DNA of 61,020 bases from an uncultured Saprospiraceae bacterium. GTDB taxonomy: Bacteria; Bacteroidota; Bacteroidia; Chitinophagales; Saprospiraceae. The DNA lies in assembly GCA_937997635.1 (NCBI GenBank), contig CALLFA010000017.1:1-61020 (forward strand), written 5' to 3'. A program made the position numbers and the translations under genes. Below the pieces are notes generated by a model that had not been told where the DNA came from, searched no databases, and was given only the letters and a program-made list of their open reading frames with translations. Shown one piece after another: positions 36,303 to 45,615 of this stretch (the stretch's first letter is position 1; the number at the start of each line of letters is the position of its first letter).

Positions 36303-36629
36303 ATGACAGGTGCACAATTCCAAGTTATTTTGATTTTCTTCATGCCTTTGATTTTGTTTTTTGTCATCAGGGTAATTCCTGTTGGACAACCACTGAACAG
36401 GAAAAAAGTGCATGACTTTATGAGATTTGCCATTATATTCACTTACACTCCTGTATTATTTATTTTCTATGGTTTGGTGACAACAGGCTTTGATACAATG
36501 AAAGTTCTTGATGGAGAAACAGTGTATACGATGATGATGAGCATAACAATTATGTTTGGTATCATTATGATGATTGGAGCGGCCATTGGTAAGGCTTTCT
36601 ATTGGCTCAGTTTTAAGAAGATTATTTAG
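36303..36629 (+). CDS. Small three-helix membrane protein of unknown function
   Basis: A 108-residue protein with three hydrophobic stretches: about 6-25 (FQVILIFFMPLILFFVI), 42-62 (FAIIFTYTPVLFIFYGLV) and 77-100 (MMMSITIMFGIIMMIGAAIG). It is open and of normal composition, and the start ATG at 36303 is preceded by an AT-rich stretch. I do not recognise a family. It sits between a miniature element and lipA, with 233 bases before lipA. Confidence 0.6.
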   Translation: MTGAQFQVILIFFMPLILFFVIRVIPVGQPLNRKKVHDFMRFAIIFTYTPVLFIFYGLVTTGFDTMKVLDGETVYTMMMSITIMFGIIMMIGAAIGKAFYWLSFKKII

Positions 36630-36862
36630 TTATACAGGATTAAGCAATGATCCGTAGACTCTGAAAAATGACGATCAATTTTTTGATAATCTGACTTTCG
36701 AAATTCCAACAAGTGATAAGGCTGTTTTAAAAGCACACGGATATTGAATGAAAAGACTAAGCGTGTTGGATGGCTGGTTCGAAAGTAATTCGCTTTTCCT
36801 GTTGGAAGAGCTAGAGATAAACAACATTAAGTCGTATTTTTGGTTTCATAAAGAAAACTGTC

Positions 36863-37750
36863 GTGATAGATTTACCGATTGTACAAAAGGATACATTGGA
36901 TTCGCAACCAAAAAAAAATCGCAAACCTGATTGGTTGCGTGTGAAGCTCCCTATAGGAGAGGATTATAAGCGAGTCAGAAAATTGGTAGATGAGTACGAA
37001 CTACACACCATCTGCCAAAGCGGCAATTGTCCTAATATGGGCGAGTGTTGGGGAGCAGGTACCGCTACTTTCATGATTCTTGGAAATGTCTGTACAAGAA
37101 GTTGTTCCTTCTGCGCTGTCAAAACTGGCCGTCCACCTGAGTACGATGAAGATGAACCTAACAGAGTCGCGCAAGCAATTAAACTGATGCAAGTCAAACA
37201 TGCTGTCATTACTTCAGTAAATCGAGACGAACTTAAAGATAGGGGAGCAGAGATTTGGTATCAGACCGTAGCAAAAACAAAAGAACTCAGCCCTCAAACG
37301 ACAATCGAAACTTTAATTCCTGATGTCAAAGCAAATTGGGAGGCACTATCTAGAATGATAGAAGGAGGTCAAGAAGTTGTTTCTCACAATATGGAAACTG
37401 TCGAAGCACTGTATAGAAAGGTGAGACCTCAAGCCAAATATGCCAGAAGCTTGGAACAAATCAAACGAACAAAAGCAGAAGGCCATCGAACAAAGTCCGG
37501 TATCATGGTCGGTGTAGGAGAGACACAAGAGCAGGTTTTTAAAATTATGGATGACCTACTTCAACATGATTGCGATGTATTGACGATAGGTCAGTACCTA
37601 CAACCTACAAAAATGCATTTGGCAGTTGAAGAGTTTGTGCATCCCGATACGTTCGCTTTGTATAAGGAAGTCGGTCTAGATAAAGGCTTTGACTTTGTGG
37701 AAAGTGGACCTTTGGTAAGATCTTCTTATCATGCAGAGCGCCATTTGTAA
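36863..37750 (+). CDS. lipA: Lipoyl synthase
   Basis: LipA inserts two sulfur atoms into octanoyl groups on E2 and H proteins, completing the lipoyl cofactor used by the pyruvate dehydrogenase E2 at 1-1136. Both iron-sulfur centres are visible: the auxiliary cluster [12 protein letters not shown] (Cys51, Cys56, Cys62), and the radical-SAM triplet CTRSCSFC (Cys77, Cys81, Cys84). The C-terminal RSSYHAE supplies the serine ligand of the auxiliary cluster. Length 295 is usual. The start is GTG at 36863, chosen because the open frame extends no further as a plausible protein. It stands alone, without lipB next to it. Confidence 0.97.
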   Translation: MIDLPIVQKDTLDSQPKKNRKPDWLRVKLPIGEDYKRVRKLVDEYELHTICQSGNCPNMGECWGAGTATFMILGNVCTRSCSFCAVKTGRPPEYDEDEPNRVAQAIKLMQVKHAVITSVNRDELKDRGAEIWYQTVAKTKELSPQTTIETLIPDVKANWEALSRMIEGGQEVVSHNMETVEALYRKVRPQAKYARSLEQIKRTKAEGHRTKSGIMVGVGETQEQVFKIMDDLLQHDCDVLTIGQYLQPTKMHLAVEEFVHPDTFALYKEVGLDKGFDFVESGPLVRSSYHAERHL

Positions 37751-37822
37751 GTCATGCAATGAACTTCATTTGTCTTTGATGACAAGGTTTGTTGGATGCG
37801 ATCAGCTACATTAAATTATCAT

Positions 37823-38821
37823 CTATAAGTCGGACGTAAGCTTTTCTACCTTTGCTTTAAATGTCAAAAATTGGTCTTTAAGTTTTTCAAAGTATACTTC
37901 TCTTTGTTGAAATCCTTCTCCACTAATTAATACGGATCGTTGTTTGATCTTATCAATCCAACTATATGCATATGTATAGAATTGATTATTTTTAGTCACA
38001 ATAAAGTGGGGGTAATCAAAACCTAAGAATGTCGAATTTACACTTTCTCCTTTGTGTAAAATCACATTATGATAACTTCCAAATTCGTTTATGTAGAGTT
38101 TTAAATCTATTGGTTCCTCTTTTGATTGTGAGTGCCTTTTGCCCTGTAGCGCTATTTCACGGAGGTGATCAATCAATTGTTCAATATCGATTATTAAGCG
38201 TTGTATGAACTCGTTACTGTCAAATGCTTTTATCGTGATACAAAAAATAATTTGCTGATATAGGTTGGTAAACATTGTTGGATTCCAGATCTCTGTCACA
38301 GGGTGGTTATCGTAGTAGGTGGAAATGTCTGTTCTAAATTTTTCTATCTCCGAATCTAATCTGCTCACATTGGCTATTCTCAGACCGCCCTCTTCCCAAT
38401 GGAGGTGATTCCACATTGAATATAAAAATGTAAATATGTACTTTTTAGAAATGTAATAGAAGAATGGTAGCTCATTCGAAAGGTAAATCAATTCACTCGA
38501 TTCTTCCTTGGTTAATGTTTCAAGATATCCCGTGATCAATGATAAAAAATCTACACTCTTAGCCTTTTGCGCGTATAAAAATGGATGAGAAAAACTGATG
38601 AATTTATCACCAAAAAAAATATTATCTAATGAAATGTTGAAATGATTCGCAATAAGGATGAGCTGTTCGGTCGTCAATGCCGTCTCACCATTCATCCGCT
38701 TGTAAGCTGCTCCCTTACGCAGATTCAGTAGTTCCATAACGGCAGTTACAATGGTTTGATCCGGAAAGAGTGCTCCAATTTTGTTAAAAAACTTGGTTTG
38801 TAATAAGGTTTGGCTGTCCAT
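37823..38821 (-). CDS. Helix-turn-helix regulator with large C-terminal domain
   Basis: A 332-residue protein with an N-terminal Cro/XRE-like helix-turn-helix at about residues 22-66 (VMELLNLRKGAAYKRMNGETALTTEQLILIANHFNI). The long C-terminal part is helical and has no recognised motif. Such two-part proteins in Saprospiria are annotated only as HTH proteins. It is transcribed divergently from the small YiaA-like gene at 38999, with a 15-base palindrome between them. Its target is unknown; self-control through that palindrome is plausible. Confidence 0.75.
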   Translation of the reverse strand: MDSQTLLQTKFFNKIGALFPDQTIVTAVMELLNLRKGAAYKRMNGETALTTEQLILIANHFNISLDNIFFGDKFISFSHPFLYAQKAKSVDFLSLITGYLETLTKEESSELIYLSNELPFFYYISKKYIFTFLYSMWNHLHWEEGGLRIANVSRLDSEIEKFRTDISTYYDNHPVTEIWNPTMFTNLYQQIIFCITIKAFDSNEFIQRLIIDIEQLIDHLREIALQGKRHSQSKEEPIDLKLYINEFGSYHNVILHKGESVNSTFLGFDYPHFIVTKNNQFYTYAYSWIDKIKQRSVLISGEGFQQREVYFEKLKDQFLTFKAKVEKLTSDL

Positions 38822-38864
38822 AATTGCTAAAAAGGGTCGATTTTGATGATTTAATTACAGGTAA

Positions 38865-38879
38865 TTTACAATTTGTAAA
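38865..38879. promoter_or_regulatory. 15-base palindrome TTTACAATTTGTAAA, possible operator
   Basis: TTTACAA and TTGTAAA are exact inverted repeats around one central T. The site lies 44 bases upstream of the HTH regulator start and 120 bases before the divergent YiaA-like gene. Confidence 0.4.
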
Positions 38880-38998
38880 CAACTTAATGGCATGTTCATG
38901 GATAAAGTAAAACACACATCATGCTTTCCTATAGATTTGAATTCGGAATTGAAAATCAGCTATATGGAGAAACCACTACTTAACTAAATCATACGATT

Positions 38999-39271
38999 AT
39001 GAACATTTATGAAAATAGTAATTCAGCATCCTTTTATATGATGGCATGGATAGCCTTCATTATTTCTAGTGTAGCAATGATATTGGGTATCATTTATCTG
39101 GAAACTAATATTCACACAAAAGGCTATTTTGCAATGGGGTATTTTTTCACAATCTCTTCATGCTTCACACTTGCCAAAGTAGTTAGGGACAAACACGAAT
39201 CAGAAAAATTGATTTCTAAAATAGAAAAAGTCCAGACAGAAAAGTTTATTAAAGAAAATAGTGAGTTTTAA
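38999..39271 (+). CDS. YiaA/YiaB two-helix membrane protein
   Basis: A 90-residue protein with two transmembrane helices (about 14-32 and 42-60) and a charged C-terminal tail. SASFYMMAWIAFIISSVAMILGIIYL and the GYFAMGYFFTISSCFTLAKVVRD pattern match the YiaAB two-helix domain. Function is unknown in all bacteria; it is commonly induced under stress. A terminator hairpin follows at 39286. The upstream palindrome suggests control by the divergent HTH regulator. Confidence 0.8.
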   Translation: MNIYENSNSASFYMMAWIAFIISSVAMILGIIYLETNIHTKGYFAMGYFFTISSCFTLAKVVRDKHESEKLISKIEKVQTEKFIKENSEF

Positions 39272-39285
39272 AATACTTGATCAGC

Positions 39286-39320
39286 AAACAGACTGTCTTA
39301 TGGATGGTCTGTTTGTTTTT
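39286..39320. terminator. Rho-independent terminator after the YiaA-like gene
   Basis: AAACAGAC (39286-39293) pairs perfectly with GTCTGTTT (39307-39314), followed by a T-run. It lies 15 bases after the stop and 28 bases before the convergent response regulator stop, so it may serve both. Confidence 0.8.
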
Positions 39321-39347
39321 TGCTCTTAATTATAACGCTCAATTTTA

Positions 39348-39983
39348 CTACTCTATGATCCCTTTATGCATCGCCTCTCGTATTAGTCCAACAGAATTTT
39401 TGACATTAAATTTTTGGATGAGGTTACGCCGATGAGTTTCAACAGTATTGAGGCTAATGTGAAGAGATTCGGATACTTCTTTGGTCGTCATTTCTTGTGC
39501 AATTAAATCAAGGATTTCTTTTTCTCTTCGTGTCAGTGTAGGAATAAAACTCGAGTTAGAATTTTTATTCATCAAACTATTGAGTAAAATTTTATTCGTC
39601 TGCTCATTAATGAATGTTTCCCCTTTATAGACGGTTTCTATTGCATTGATTAATTCTTCTTGACAGGTATTTTTCAATAAATATCCTGAGGCACCGTTTT
39701 TCAACATCTGCTGGATGAAACTTCCTTTATTTAATGTTGTCAAAGCGAGTACCTTTGTTTTGGGATATTTTTCTGTTACTATTTTACAGGTATCTAATCC
39801 ATTTAGTATTGGCATGTTTATATCCAATAGTATAACGTCAATTTTATTTTCCTTTAGAATAGATAAGACTTGCTGTCCATTGTAAGCGGTGTGTGTGACA
39901 TTGATGTGTTTGTATCCATTAAGAAGTTCGACAAGTCCTTGAATTAGAACTTGGTGGTCGTCTGCAATAAGAAGTTTGATCAT
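39348..39983 (-). CDS. NarL/LuxR-type response regulator
   Basis: A 211-residue regulator: receiver domain 1-120 with phospho-acceptor Asp54 (VILLDINMPILNG) and conserved Lys near 104, then a LuxR-type helix-turn-helix at about 148-205 (LTRREKEILDLIAQEMTTKEV, SLNTVETHRRNLIQKF). It is the cognate partner of the histidine kinase gene 13 bases upstream in the same operon. Regulators of this class bind palindromic sites. Two matching palindrome pairs occur upstream of this operon and of the YadA-like gene (see findings). Confidence 0.95.
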   Translation of the reverse strand: MIKLLIADDHQVLIQGLVELLNGYKHINVTHTAYNGQQVLSILKENKIDVILLDINMPILNGLDTCKIVTEKYPKTKVLALTTLNKGSFIQQMLKNGASGYLLKNTCQEELINAIETVYKGETFINEQTNKILLNSLMNKNSNSSFIPTLTRREKEILDLIAQEMTTKEVSESLHISLNTVETHRRNLIQKFNVKNSVGLIREAMHKGIIE

Positions 39984-39996
39984 GTTTCTTTAGTTA

Positions 39997-41970
39997 TTAG
40001 GATAAATTATTTGGTATGTTAATCTGGACTGTTGTACCGACACCAAGTACAGAATCCAATTCAAATGTTCCATTTATATACTGTATTCTTGATTCCATGT
40101 TTTTTAGCCCGAGTCCTTGATCGTCATTTAGATTATTAATGTTGAATCCATTCCCATCATCCTCTAGATAGATTATTGATTTAATGTTGTCTGTAGAAAA
40201 CTGCACGATTATGTTTGATGCATGTGCATGTTTTCTGGTATTATTTATAAATTCTTGAATCACTCTGTACAACATGATTTCTTGAGTTTCTGTCATCTTA
40301 TAAATTCCTAGGTTGATCACGTTAATATTTATGTCAGAGGTGTATTCTGCTATATCTCGTATAGCTTCAACAAGTCCAAGTTTTATCAGTGAATCAGGCA
40401 TCATATTGTGTGCAATTTTTCTGACTTCAGTACAAGCATTGTCTATCATTGAACTTGTTTGCTGGTAGACATTCATGGATTCAAGAGCGGCTATTTCTTT
40501 TTGGATGATTCCGAATTTTAGTTTGATTGTAGACAACAAGCCACCAAGTCCATCATGAAGGTCTCTTGCAATACGAGTGCGTTCAGCTTCTTGCCCTTCG
40601 ATCATTGAAGACATCGATAGAATTTGTTTTTCTTTTTCAAGTTGAGTGATACGTTGAGCATTTAAATCTGCTTCTCGTTGTGCTATTATTTTATTTTTCC
40701 GAGCCCGTTGGTGTAGAAATAGATACATTGCCGCACCAAGGAGGCCTAGTAATGAAGTTGCTCCAAGCGTCAGTTGATTTGATAGATTTTGTTTTTGGAT
40801 GGTTATTTGTTGGTCTTTTATTTCGATGTCTTTTTGTGCAGTTTCGTATTGGATTTGAATTTTTTTAATATCCTCATATCTTTCATTAAAAATAATGGAG
40901 TCCTTTAACGTATGATACTTTTCTAAGTGTTCAAAAGCTTGAATTGGCATATCAAGCGCTTTATAAGTATCTGCAATTAATTTGTGGATTTTGATTTCAT
41001 AAGTAGCTACTTTAAATTTAGAATGAAGAGATAAAGCATCCAATCCGTATTCAAGAGCTTTTTTATATTTTTTAAGTTTATAATGATAAACTCCATTAAG
41101 TAATGAAAATTGCATCCTTAAATTATTGTATTCAAAAGAATCTAAGAATAATTCTAGTTTATCTAAATAGATTTTTAAATTTTCAAAATCTTCCGTTTTG
41201 GTATATATATCTGCTAAGTTGCTCAAGGATTGCCCATGAATATGATAAAATCCTTTTTGTTCACTTAATAATTCTGACGACTTTAGATTTTTTATTGCAA
41301 AATCGATGCTATCTAATTGCGTGTAAGAAATAGACATATTGTACCTTATACTGGCAATAGAGTAAGTGTCGCGTATCTCTTCTGATTTTGTAAGAGCTTC
41401 TTTATATAACTTAATGGATTCATGATAATCTTCAATACGTTCTAAGCAGACTCCAATAGCTTCTAAAATAAAAATTTCTCTTTCTTCTGCATTAAGGTCA
41501 CTTGCATGTTGTAATGCAATATAATTTTGTTCAATTGCTGCTTTATGATCTCCACTCAAACTGTGATATTTGGCTATTGCATAGTGAATTTTTAATCTTC
41601 CAAGTGTATCAGTCGCAGCGTAATAATTTTTTTTGGCCTTATTTAATAGGATGAACGTGGTGTCTAGTTTTCCTTCATTCATGAAGTAGTACCCCAGATT
41701 CATATAGGACCTACCAATCAAAACTAGATTATTAAGTTGAGTAGATTCCTCTAATGCTTGATTATATAGTAATAGTGCTGAATCCCGATTAGTCGCTTCA
41801 ATAATATCTGCAGAATCAATGAGTCTTTCTATTTTGATGGAATCTATACTGAAAATAGATTGTGAGTAAAAAACAAGGAAGACTATCGTTAAAAGACATT
41901 CTTTTGTCCAAAAGAGATTTTGGGTTATACTTGTAGAAAGTAGCAGGCTGTCAATTCTTCTCATAGCCAA
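39997..41970 (-). CDS. TPR-containing sensor histidine kinase (HisKA_3 family)
   Basis: The 657-residue kinase has a signal or membrane segment (about 22-42), then tetratricopeptide repeats from about 55 to 365 that probably sense a periplasmic signal, a transmembrane helix near 398-418 (LGATSLLGLLGAAMYLFL), and the kinase core. The phospho-acceptor His472 lies in ARDLHDGLGGLL. The HATPase has EFINNTRKHAHA and DDGNGFN, and GLGLKNMESRI. This architecture is common in Bacteroidota and pairs with LuxR-type regulators. The response regulator gene follows after 13 bases. Confidence 0.94.
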   Translation of the reverse strand: MAMRRIDSLLLSTSITQNLFWTKECLLTIVFLVFYSQSIFSIDSIKIERLIDSADIIEATNRDSALLLYNQALEESTQLNNLVLIGRSYMNLGYYFMNEGKLDTTFILLNKAKKNYYAATDTLGRLKIHYAIAKYHSLSGDHKAAIEQNYIALQHASDLNAEEREIFILEAIGVCLERIEDYHESIKLYKEALTKSEEIRDTYSIASIRYNMSISYTQLDSIDFAIKNLKSSELLSEQKGFYHIHGQSLSNLADIYTKTEDFENLKIYLDKLELFLDSFEYNNLRMQFSLLNGVYHYKLKKYKKALEYGLDALSLHSKFKVATYEIKIHKLIADTYKALDMPIQAFEHLEKYHTLKDSIIFNERYEDIKKIQIQYETAQKDIEIKDQQITIQKQNLSNQLTLGATSLLGLLGAAMYLFLHQRARKNKIIAQREADLNAQRITQLEKEKQILSMSSMIEGQEAERTRIARDLHDGLGGLLSTIKLKFGIIQKEIAALESMNVYQQTSSMIDNACTEVRKIAHNMMPDSLIKLGLVEAIRDIAEYTSDININVINLGIYKMTETQEIMLYRVIQEFINNTRKHAHASNIIVQFSTDNIKSIIYLEDDGNGFNINNLNDDQGLGLKNMESRIQYINGTFELDSVLGVGTTVQINIPNNLS

Positions 41971-42268
41971 AAAGGAAGTTTTACTTAAGTTACAATTATC
42001 CTATTGAAAAATACTTATCATTCTTAAGATTTATGATAGGGGTTTTGAATTATGCATTGATGGCTTCTGTGTGCTTTCGAGAGTTGTTAGGGATTATGGT
42101 ATTGTTCAATAAAGCCAATAGAGCATAATTTGTATTGTATGGCTTAAGGGATGTATGTCGAGATGTATCCAGTCCGGTTATGAGTTAGGCTATATAAACA
42201 CAGAGAATTTTAGAATAGAGAGACTCCTTTATCTTATTCTAAATATATGTCGAGTAGATTCCTCTCAC

Positions 42269-42312
42269 ATCACAGAATTCCGTGATATTGAAAACTCATG
42301 GTATTCAGTGAG
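42269..42312. promoter_or_regulatory. Paired palindromes upstream of the kinase/regulator operon
   Basis: Site 1 is ATCACAGAATTCCGTGAT (42269-42286), a palindrome with one mismatched pair. Site 2 is CTCATGGTATTCAGTGAG (42295-42312), a weaker palindrome. Centres are 26 bases apart and the spacer is ATTGAAAA. The pair lies about 300 bases before the kinase ATG at 41970. The rest of the 41971-42393 gap is AT-rich and shows no gene. Confidence 0.55.
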
Positions 42313-42393
42313 ATTGACTTTTTTAAATCAAAAAAAGACACATTGTAATGACTTTTGACTCAAAAAATATGGAGTCAACGGACATTGTAAACA

Positions 42394-43932
42394 CTAAAAC
42401 ATATTATGCCAGCCATAGTTATTTAAAATTCCAGACCTTCCACAAGCTTTTAATTTTTCATCATCAGAATCTAAATACACCTGACCTACGCTGCTCGAAT
42501 TACATGTTCCTGGTGGATCAGACATCGGCCAAAATCTAGCAGTACCATTTGCCAAAACAGAAAAGCTTGTCGTACCAGCCGATCGGAGATGTAGATCTCC
42601 GCCATTATTATTCACATCTCCCATAGCAATACTATTATCAGTACCACTACGTCTGATGACTTCATCCATATTGCCATTAGAATCCATCATCCTCAAATGT
42701 GAGTTTCTACTGACATTTAGATTCTTCGGATGAATCTGTAAATCGCCATAAATGGTTAGTACTTTATTATCGAATTCACCAGTTACCAATCTGTTAAAAC
42801 TAGTGCCTCCACCTAAGAAGAAAAAGTTTGATACATCGCTGTAGGTCCCAATATCTGTGCCTAAGAAAACATTATTGTGGCCAGTGACATTCGCACCAGA
42901 AGAACTGCCGATGAATACATTGTTGGAACCTGCTTTCCTGCCTGCACTATAACCTATACTTGTGTTATTGCTACCAGAAGTTTCTTGACCAGCATCATAG
43001 CCTATGGCGACATTCCGGTTTCCACCTTTTATATTTTCTCCTGCCATCGAACCAACAAATGTATTTGAAGTTGCTCCATTGATGACCCTACCTGCAAATC
43101 GACCTATGGCGACATTACTGCTTCCAGGGTTGTTACCTGGAGCAAGAACATTAGTTCCGTAGCCTGCTTTATGTCCTATAAATATATTCGAACCTCCAGT
43201 ATTTTCTGTTCCGGCTTCATGCCCTACAAAAGTATTCGAACCAGATGCATTATTCTTCCCTGCTTCTTGACCAATAAAGACATTGTTCGAAACCGCTTTA
43301 GTACCAGCATTTTTTCCAATGGCTATATTATTTACACCGCTATTGATATTTATGCCAGCACTTGCACCTATGGCGATATTATTATTTCCATTTCTAATGT
43401 TTAAACCAGCATTTCTACCAATGGCGACATTATCTTGTCCGGCAAAAGTGACTTTGCCTGCATCTTCACCGATAAAGGTATTGCCTACGCCAGTGGATAT
43501 CGAATTTCCTGCTAATTCTCCAATGAGGACATTGTCGTTGCCATCATCAAGATGCAGTCTGGTAGAACCACTGGAGGCTTCTTCTAATCTCATGACTGGT
43601 CGATCATTAATTTCAAATTCGATTTGATCCGGAAAGCTGTTACCAAATTCTTTTAGCCTGATTCCAGTATCTCCATCAGAATCTTTGATCCCATCTTGTA
43701 GGATAAGTGCCTTCCATACGGAGCCATTAAAATATTCATATTGTTGTGTTGATGTATTGTAAATGATCTGTGCAAATGACGAGCTTCCAGCGACTGGTCG
43801 ATCAGCCATGCTAGGAACGACAATACCGTCTGGCTTTAACTCCACTTCTAGCTGGGCGAAGAGAGTTGTGCTACACGCTATACAGATTATCGCCATTAAG
43901 TGAGTTATGTTTTTTTTGAAGGACTTGCTCAT
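42394..43932 (-). CDS. Secreted YadA-head-like repeat protein
   Basis: Signal peptide MSKSFKKNITHLMAIICIAC ends at about residue 25 and supports the ATG at 43932 over upstream ATGs at 43971 to 44055. Residues about 130-390 hold 14 short repeats of the form N-N-V-(A/F)-I-G-x-x-A-G (NNIAIGASAG, NNVFIGQEAG), like the Hep_Hag/YadA head units that fold into left-handed beta-rolls in trimeric adhesins. An N-terminal beta region contains YEYFNGSVWKALIL, common in such Bacteroidota proteins. No translocator or S74 peptidase domain is present, so export must differ from YadA. It probably forms a surface fibre. Confidence 0.82.
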   Translation of the reverse strand: MSKSFKKNITHLMAIICIACSTTLFAQLEVELKPDGIVVPSMADRPVAGSSSFAQIIYNTSTQQYEYFNGSVWKALILQDGIKDSDGDTGIRLKEFGNSFPDQIEFEINDRPVMRLEEASSGSTRLHLDDGNDNVLIGELAGNSISTGVGNTFIGEDAGKVTFAGQDNVAIGRNAGLNIRNGNNNIAIGASAGININSGVNNIAIGKNAGTKAVSNNVFIGQEAGKNNASGSNTFVGHEAGTENTGGSNIFIGHKAGYGTNVLAPGNNPGSSNVAIGRFAGRVINGATSNTFVGSMAGENIKGGNRNVAIGYDAGQETSGSNNTSIGYSAGRKAGSNNVFIGSSSGANVTGHNNVFLGTDIGTYSDVSNFFFLGGGTSFNRLVTGEFDNKVLTIYGDLQIHPKNLNVSRNSHLRMMDSNGNMDEVIRRSGTDNSIAMGDVNNNGGDLHLRSAGTTSFSVLANGTARFWPMSDPPGTCNSSSVGQVYLDSDDEKLKACGRSGILNNYGWHNMF

Positions 43933-44108
43933 GAACTTTTTGATTTGAATGTTTTGATTTAGCATTGGTTTAATTGAGTAGTGATTCATAGTTATTTGGT
44001 TATGGCTTGTGTACCCGGATACTGTTTTAATATTCATTTTCATTTTGGTATACATCAGACATTTTATTCTTTGATGCTGTAAAATTGAGGCTTATCAGTT
44101 ATCTCTAG

Positions 44109-44152
44109 ATCACAGAAAACCATGAAATTGAAAAATCACGGTATTCTGTTAT
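44109..44152. promoter_or_regulatory. Paired palindromes upstream of the YadA-like gene
   Basis: Site 3 is ATCACAGAAAACCATGAA (44109-44126) and site 4 is ATCACGGTATTCTGTTAT (44135-44152). The centre spacing of 26 bases and the ATTGAAAA spacer are identical to those of the pair at 42269-42312. Site 4 touches the miniature element that begins at 44152, so its distal half may have been altered by the insertion. The pair is about 180 bases before the chosen ATG. Confidence 0.55.
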
Positions 44153-44308
44153 ACCCAGCGCACTTGAGTGTGCCCCATTTACTACTGCCCATTTTATCAA
44201 TATCTGCGTTGCAAAGCCTCGTAATAGCACCACTATTCCTACGTTTTACGCCTCGATCTTGAAAAAATGGCCTCATAGTTAACAGATCATACTCAAATCC
44301 GATGGGTA
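44152..44308. mobile_element. Miniature inverted-repeat element, family B (157 bp, no insertion)
   Basis: Ends are TACCCAGCGCACTTGAGTG and its imperfect inverted copy ending CGATGGGTA; TA lies outside both ends (44150-44151 and 44309-44310). About 130 bases match the reverse complement of 51600-51731. It has no transposase. A frame at 44136-44414 that runs through the element is not a real gene. Confidence 0.78.
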
Positions 44309-44437
44309 TAGATGTAGTATTGCCTAATAGAATTTCTAGCATAATTTCTAACATAGTGTGATCACTTAAGATCAAAGAGTGAAGGAGGGAAAACTGAGGA
44401 AAAGGTCTCTGCACCTTCTCTGCACCTCGAAAACCCT

Positions 44438-45607
44438 CTAGGTTGAAATGCTCTTTCGATTCATTATAAAAATAACCAACCCAATCGCTGGTCCAATAAA
44501 TAGGTAAATAAAAAGTCGCTCAATATCTATGGTTTGTCGCATATAATTCAAGAGCTGGATGCTAACAATGCTGATGAAAAATCCAACGCATGTCACAATA
44601 GTCAACGCACTTCCTTTGACATCTGCAGGAGCAGAGATTGCAACTGAAGTGGAAAATAATGGTGAGTCAGCAACAACAGAAAAGCCCCAAATAAATAGAA
44701 AAATAAGCACAACTGCCTTGTTGCCTTGGCCGAAAACAAATGGAGACAACAGGCAACAACAAAATGATATTAGTAAAAATAGAAATGCCATTCGTTGGAC
44801 ACCGTAGTGCTTAGATAAATAGCCTCCAGCGATACAACCTAATGCTCCAATAGCAATAACCAAAAATGAAAGCATGGAATGGTTGAAGCCCGTATCGAAT
44901 GTCAGACCGATCACTACAGGCACAAACGCCCAGAAAGCATACAACTCCCACATATGTCCAAAGTAGCCGATCGCCGCAGTGGCAAAAGCTTTATTTTTTA
45001 ATAAGCTTTTCACATTTTTCATTTTCCAACCAGCTCCTTTTTTTCGATAAGGTCCATCAGGCACAAAAATGTAAATACAGAATCCGCCAATAATAGCGAT
45101 ACTCGAAATTGTAAGGAGGCCTGTCTCCCAAGGCAATGATCCTCCAAATGCTTTTAATAAATGAGGCAGTGCGGTCCCCATGACAAGTGCACCAACTAAA
45201 TAACCAAGTGATACACCTAGTCCTTCTTTGTAATAATCCGCGGCTATTTTCATGCCCACAGGGTAAATTCCCGCAAGGAAAAAACCAACAATAAACCGGA
45301 TCGAAAGTAGACTAGTTAAGGTATTGCCCTTATAAATAATGAGCGCATTAATCAAAGCGGCTCCAAGGGCAGAAATCAGAAATACTTTTGAAGGAGAAAA
45401 TTTATCTGCAATGGCTAAAACTCCAAAAAAGAGAGTGCCTGTTATAAAACCAAATTGAACTGCTGATGTCAATTCACCTAATGCACTTTCTTGCAATCCA
45501 AATTGAGCGATCAAGTCATTGATGATGGCGTTTGTAGCAAACCATAATGATGTACAACAGAATTGGGCAAATACAATGATGACTAATATAAATGTCCTTG
45601 ATTTCAT
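44438..45607 (-). CDS. Major facilitator superfamily transporter
   Basis: A 389-residue inner-membrane protein with about 12 hydrophobic segments and the MFS-type motif KFSPSKVFLIS between helices 2 and 3. The N-terminal FCCTSLWFATNAIINDL and GFFLAGIYPVGMKIAADYYKEGLG are usual for the family. The second half is preceded by a charged loop (KKGAGWKMKNVKSLLKN). The substrate cannot be read from the sequence. Its stop is 382 bases downstream of the YadA-like region and its start is eight bases after the amine-oxidase stop, so these two are co-transcribed. Confidence 0.88.
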   Translation of the reverse strand: MKSRTFILVIIVFAQFCCTSLWFATNAIINDLIAQFGLQESALGELTSAVQFGFITGTLFFGVLAIADKFSPSKVFLISALGAALINALIIYKGNTLTSLLSIRFIVGFFLAGIYPVGMKIAADYYKEGLGVSLGYLVGALVMGTALPHLLKAFGGSLPWETGLLTISSIAIIGGFCIYIFVPDGPYRKKGAGWKMKNVKSLLKNKAFATAAIGYFGHMWELYAFWAFVPVVIGLTFDTGFNHSMLSFLVIAIGALGCIAGGYLSKHYGVQRMAFLFLLISFCCCLLSPFVFGQGNKAVVLIFLFIWGFSVVADSPLFSTSVAISAPADVKGSALTIVTCVGFFISIVSIQLLNYMRQTIDIERLFIYLFIGPAIGLVIFIMNRKSIST

Positions 45608-45615
45608 TGCTCTCT

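Noticed and set aside
36303..36629. Small toxin (holin-like) gene
   Set aside because: Three membrane helices alone do not support a toxin label, and no antitoxin or phage gene is adjacent.
36748..36930. 60-codon frame overlapping the lipA start
   Set aside because: It overlaps the well-supported lipA N-terminus in another frame and resembles no family.
44136..44414. 92-codon frame on the minus strand
   Set aside because: It runs through the family B element and its terminal repeat; composition and position argue against a gene.
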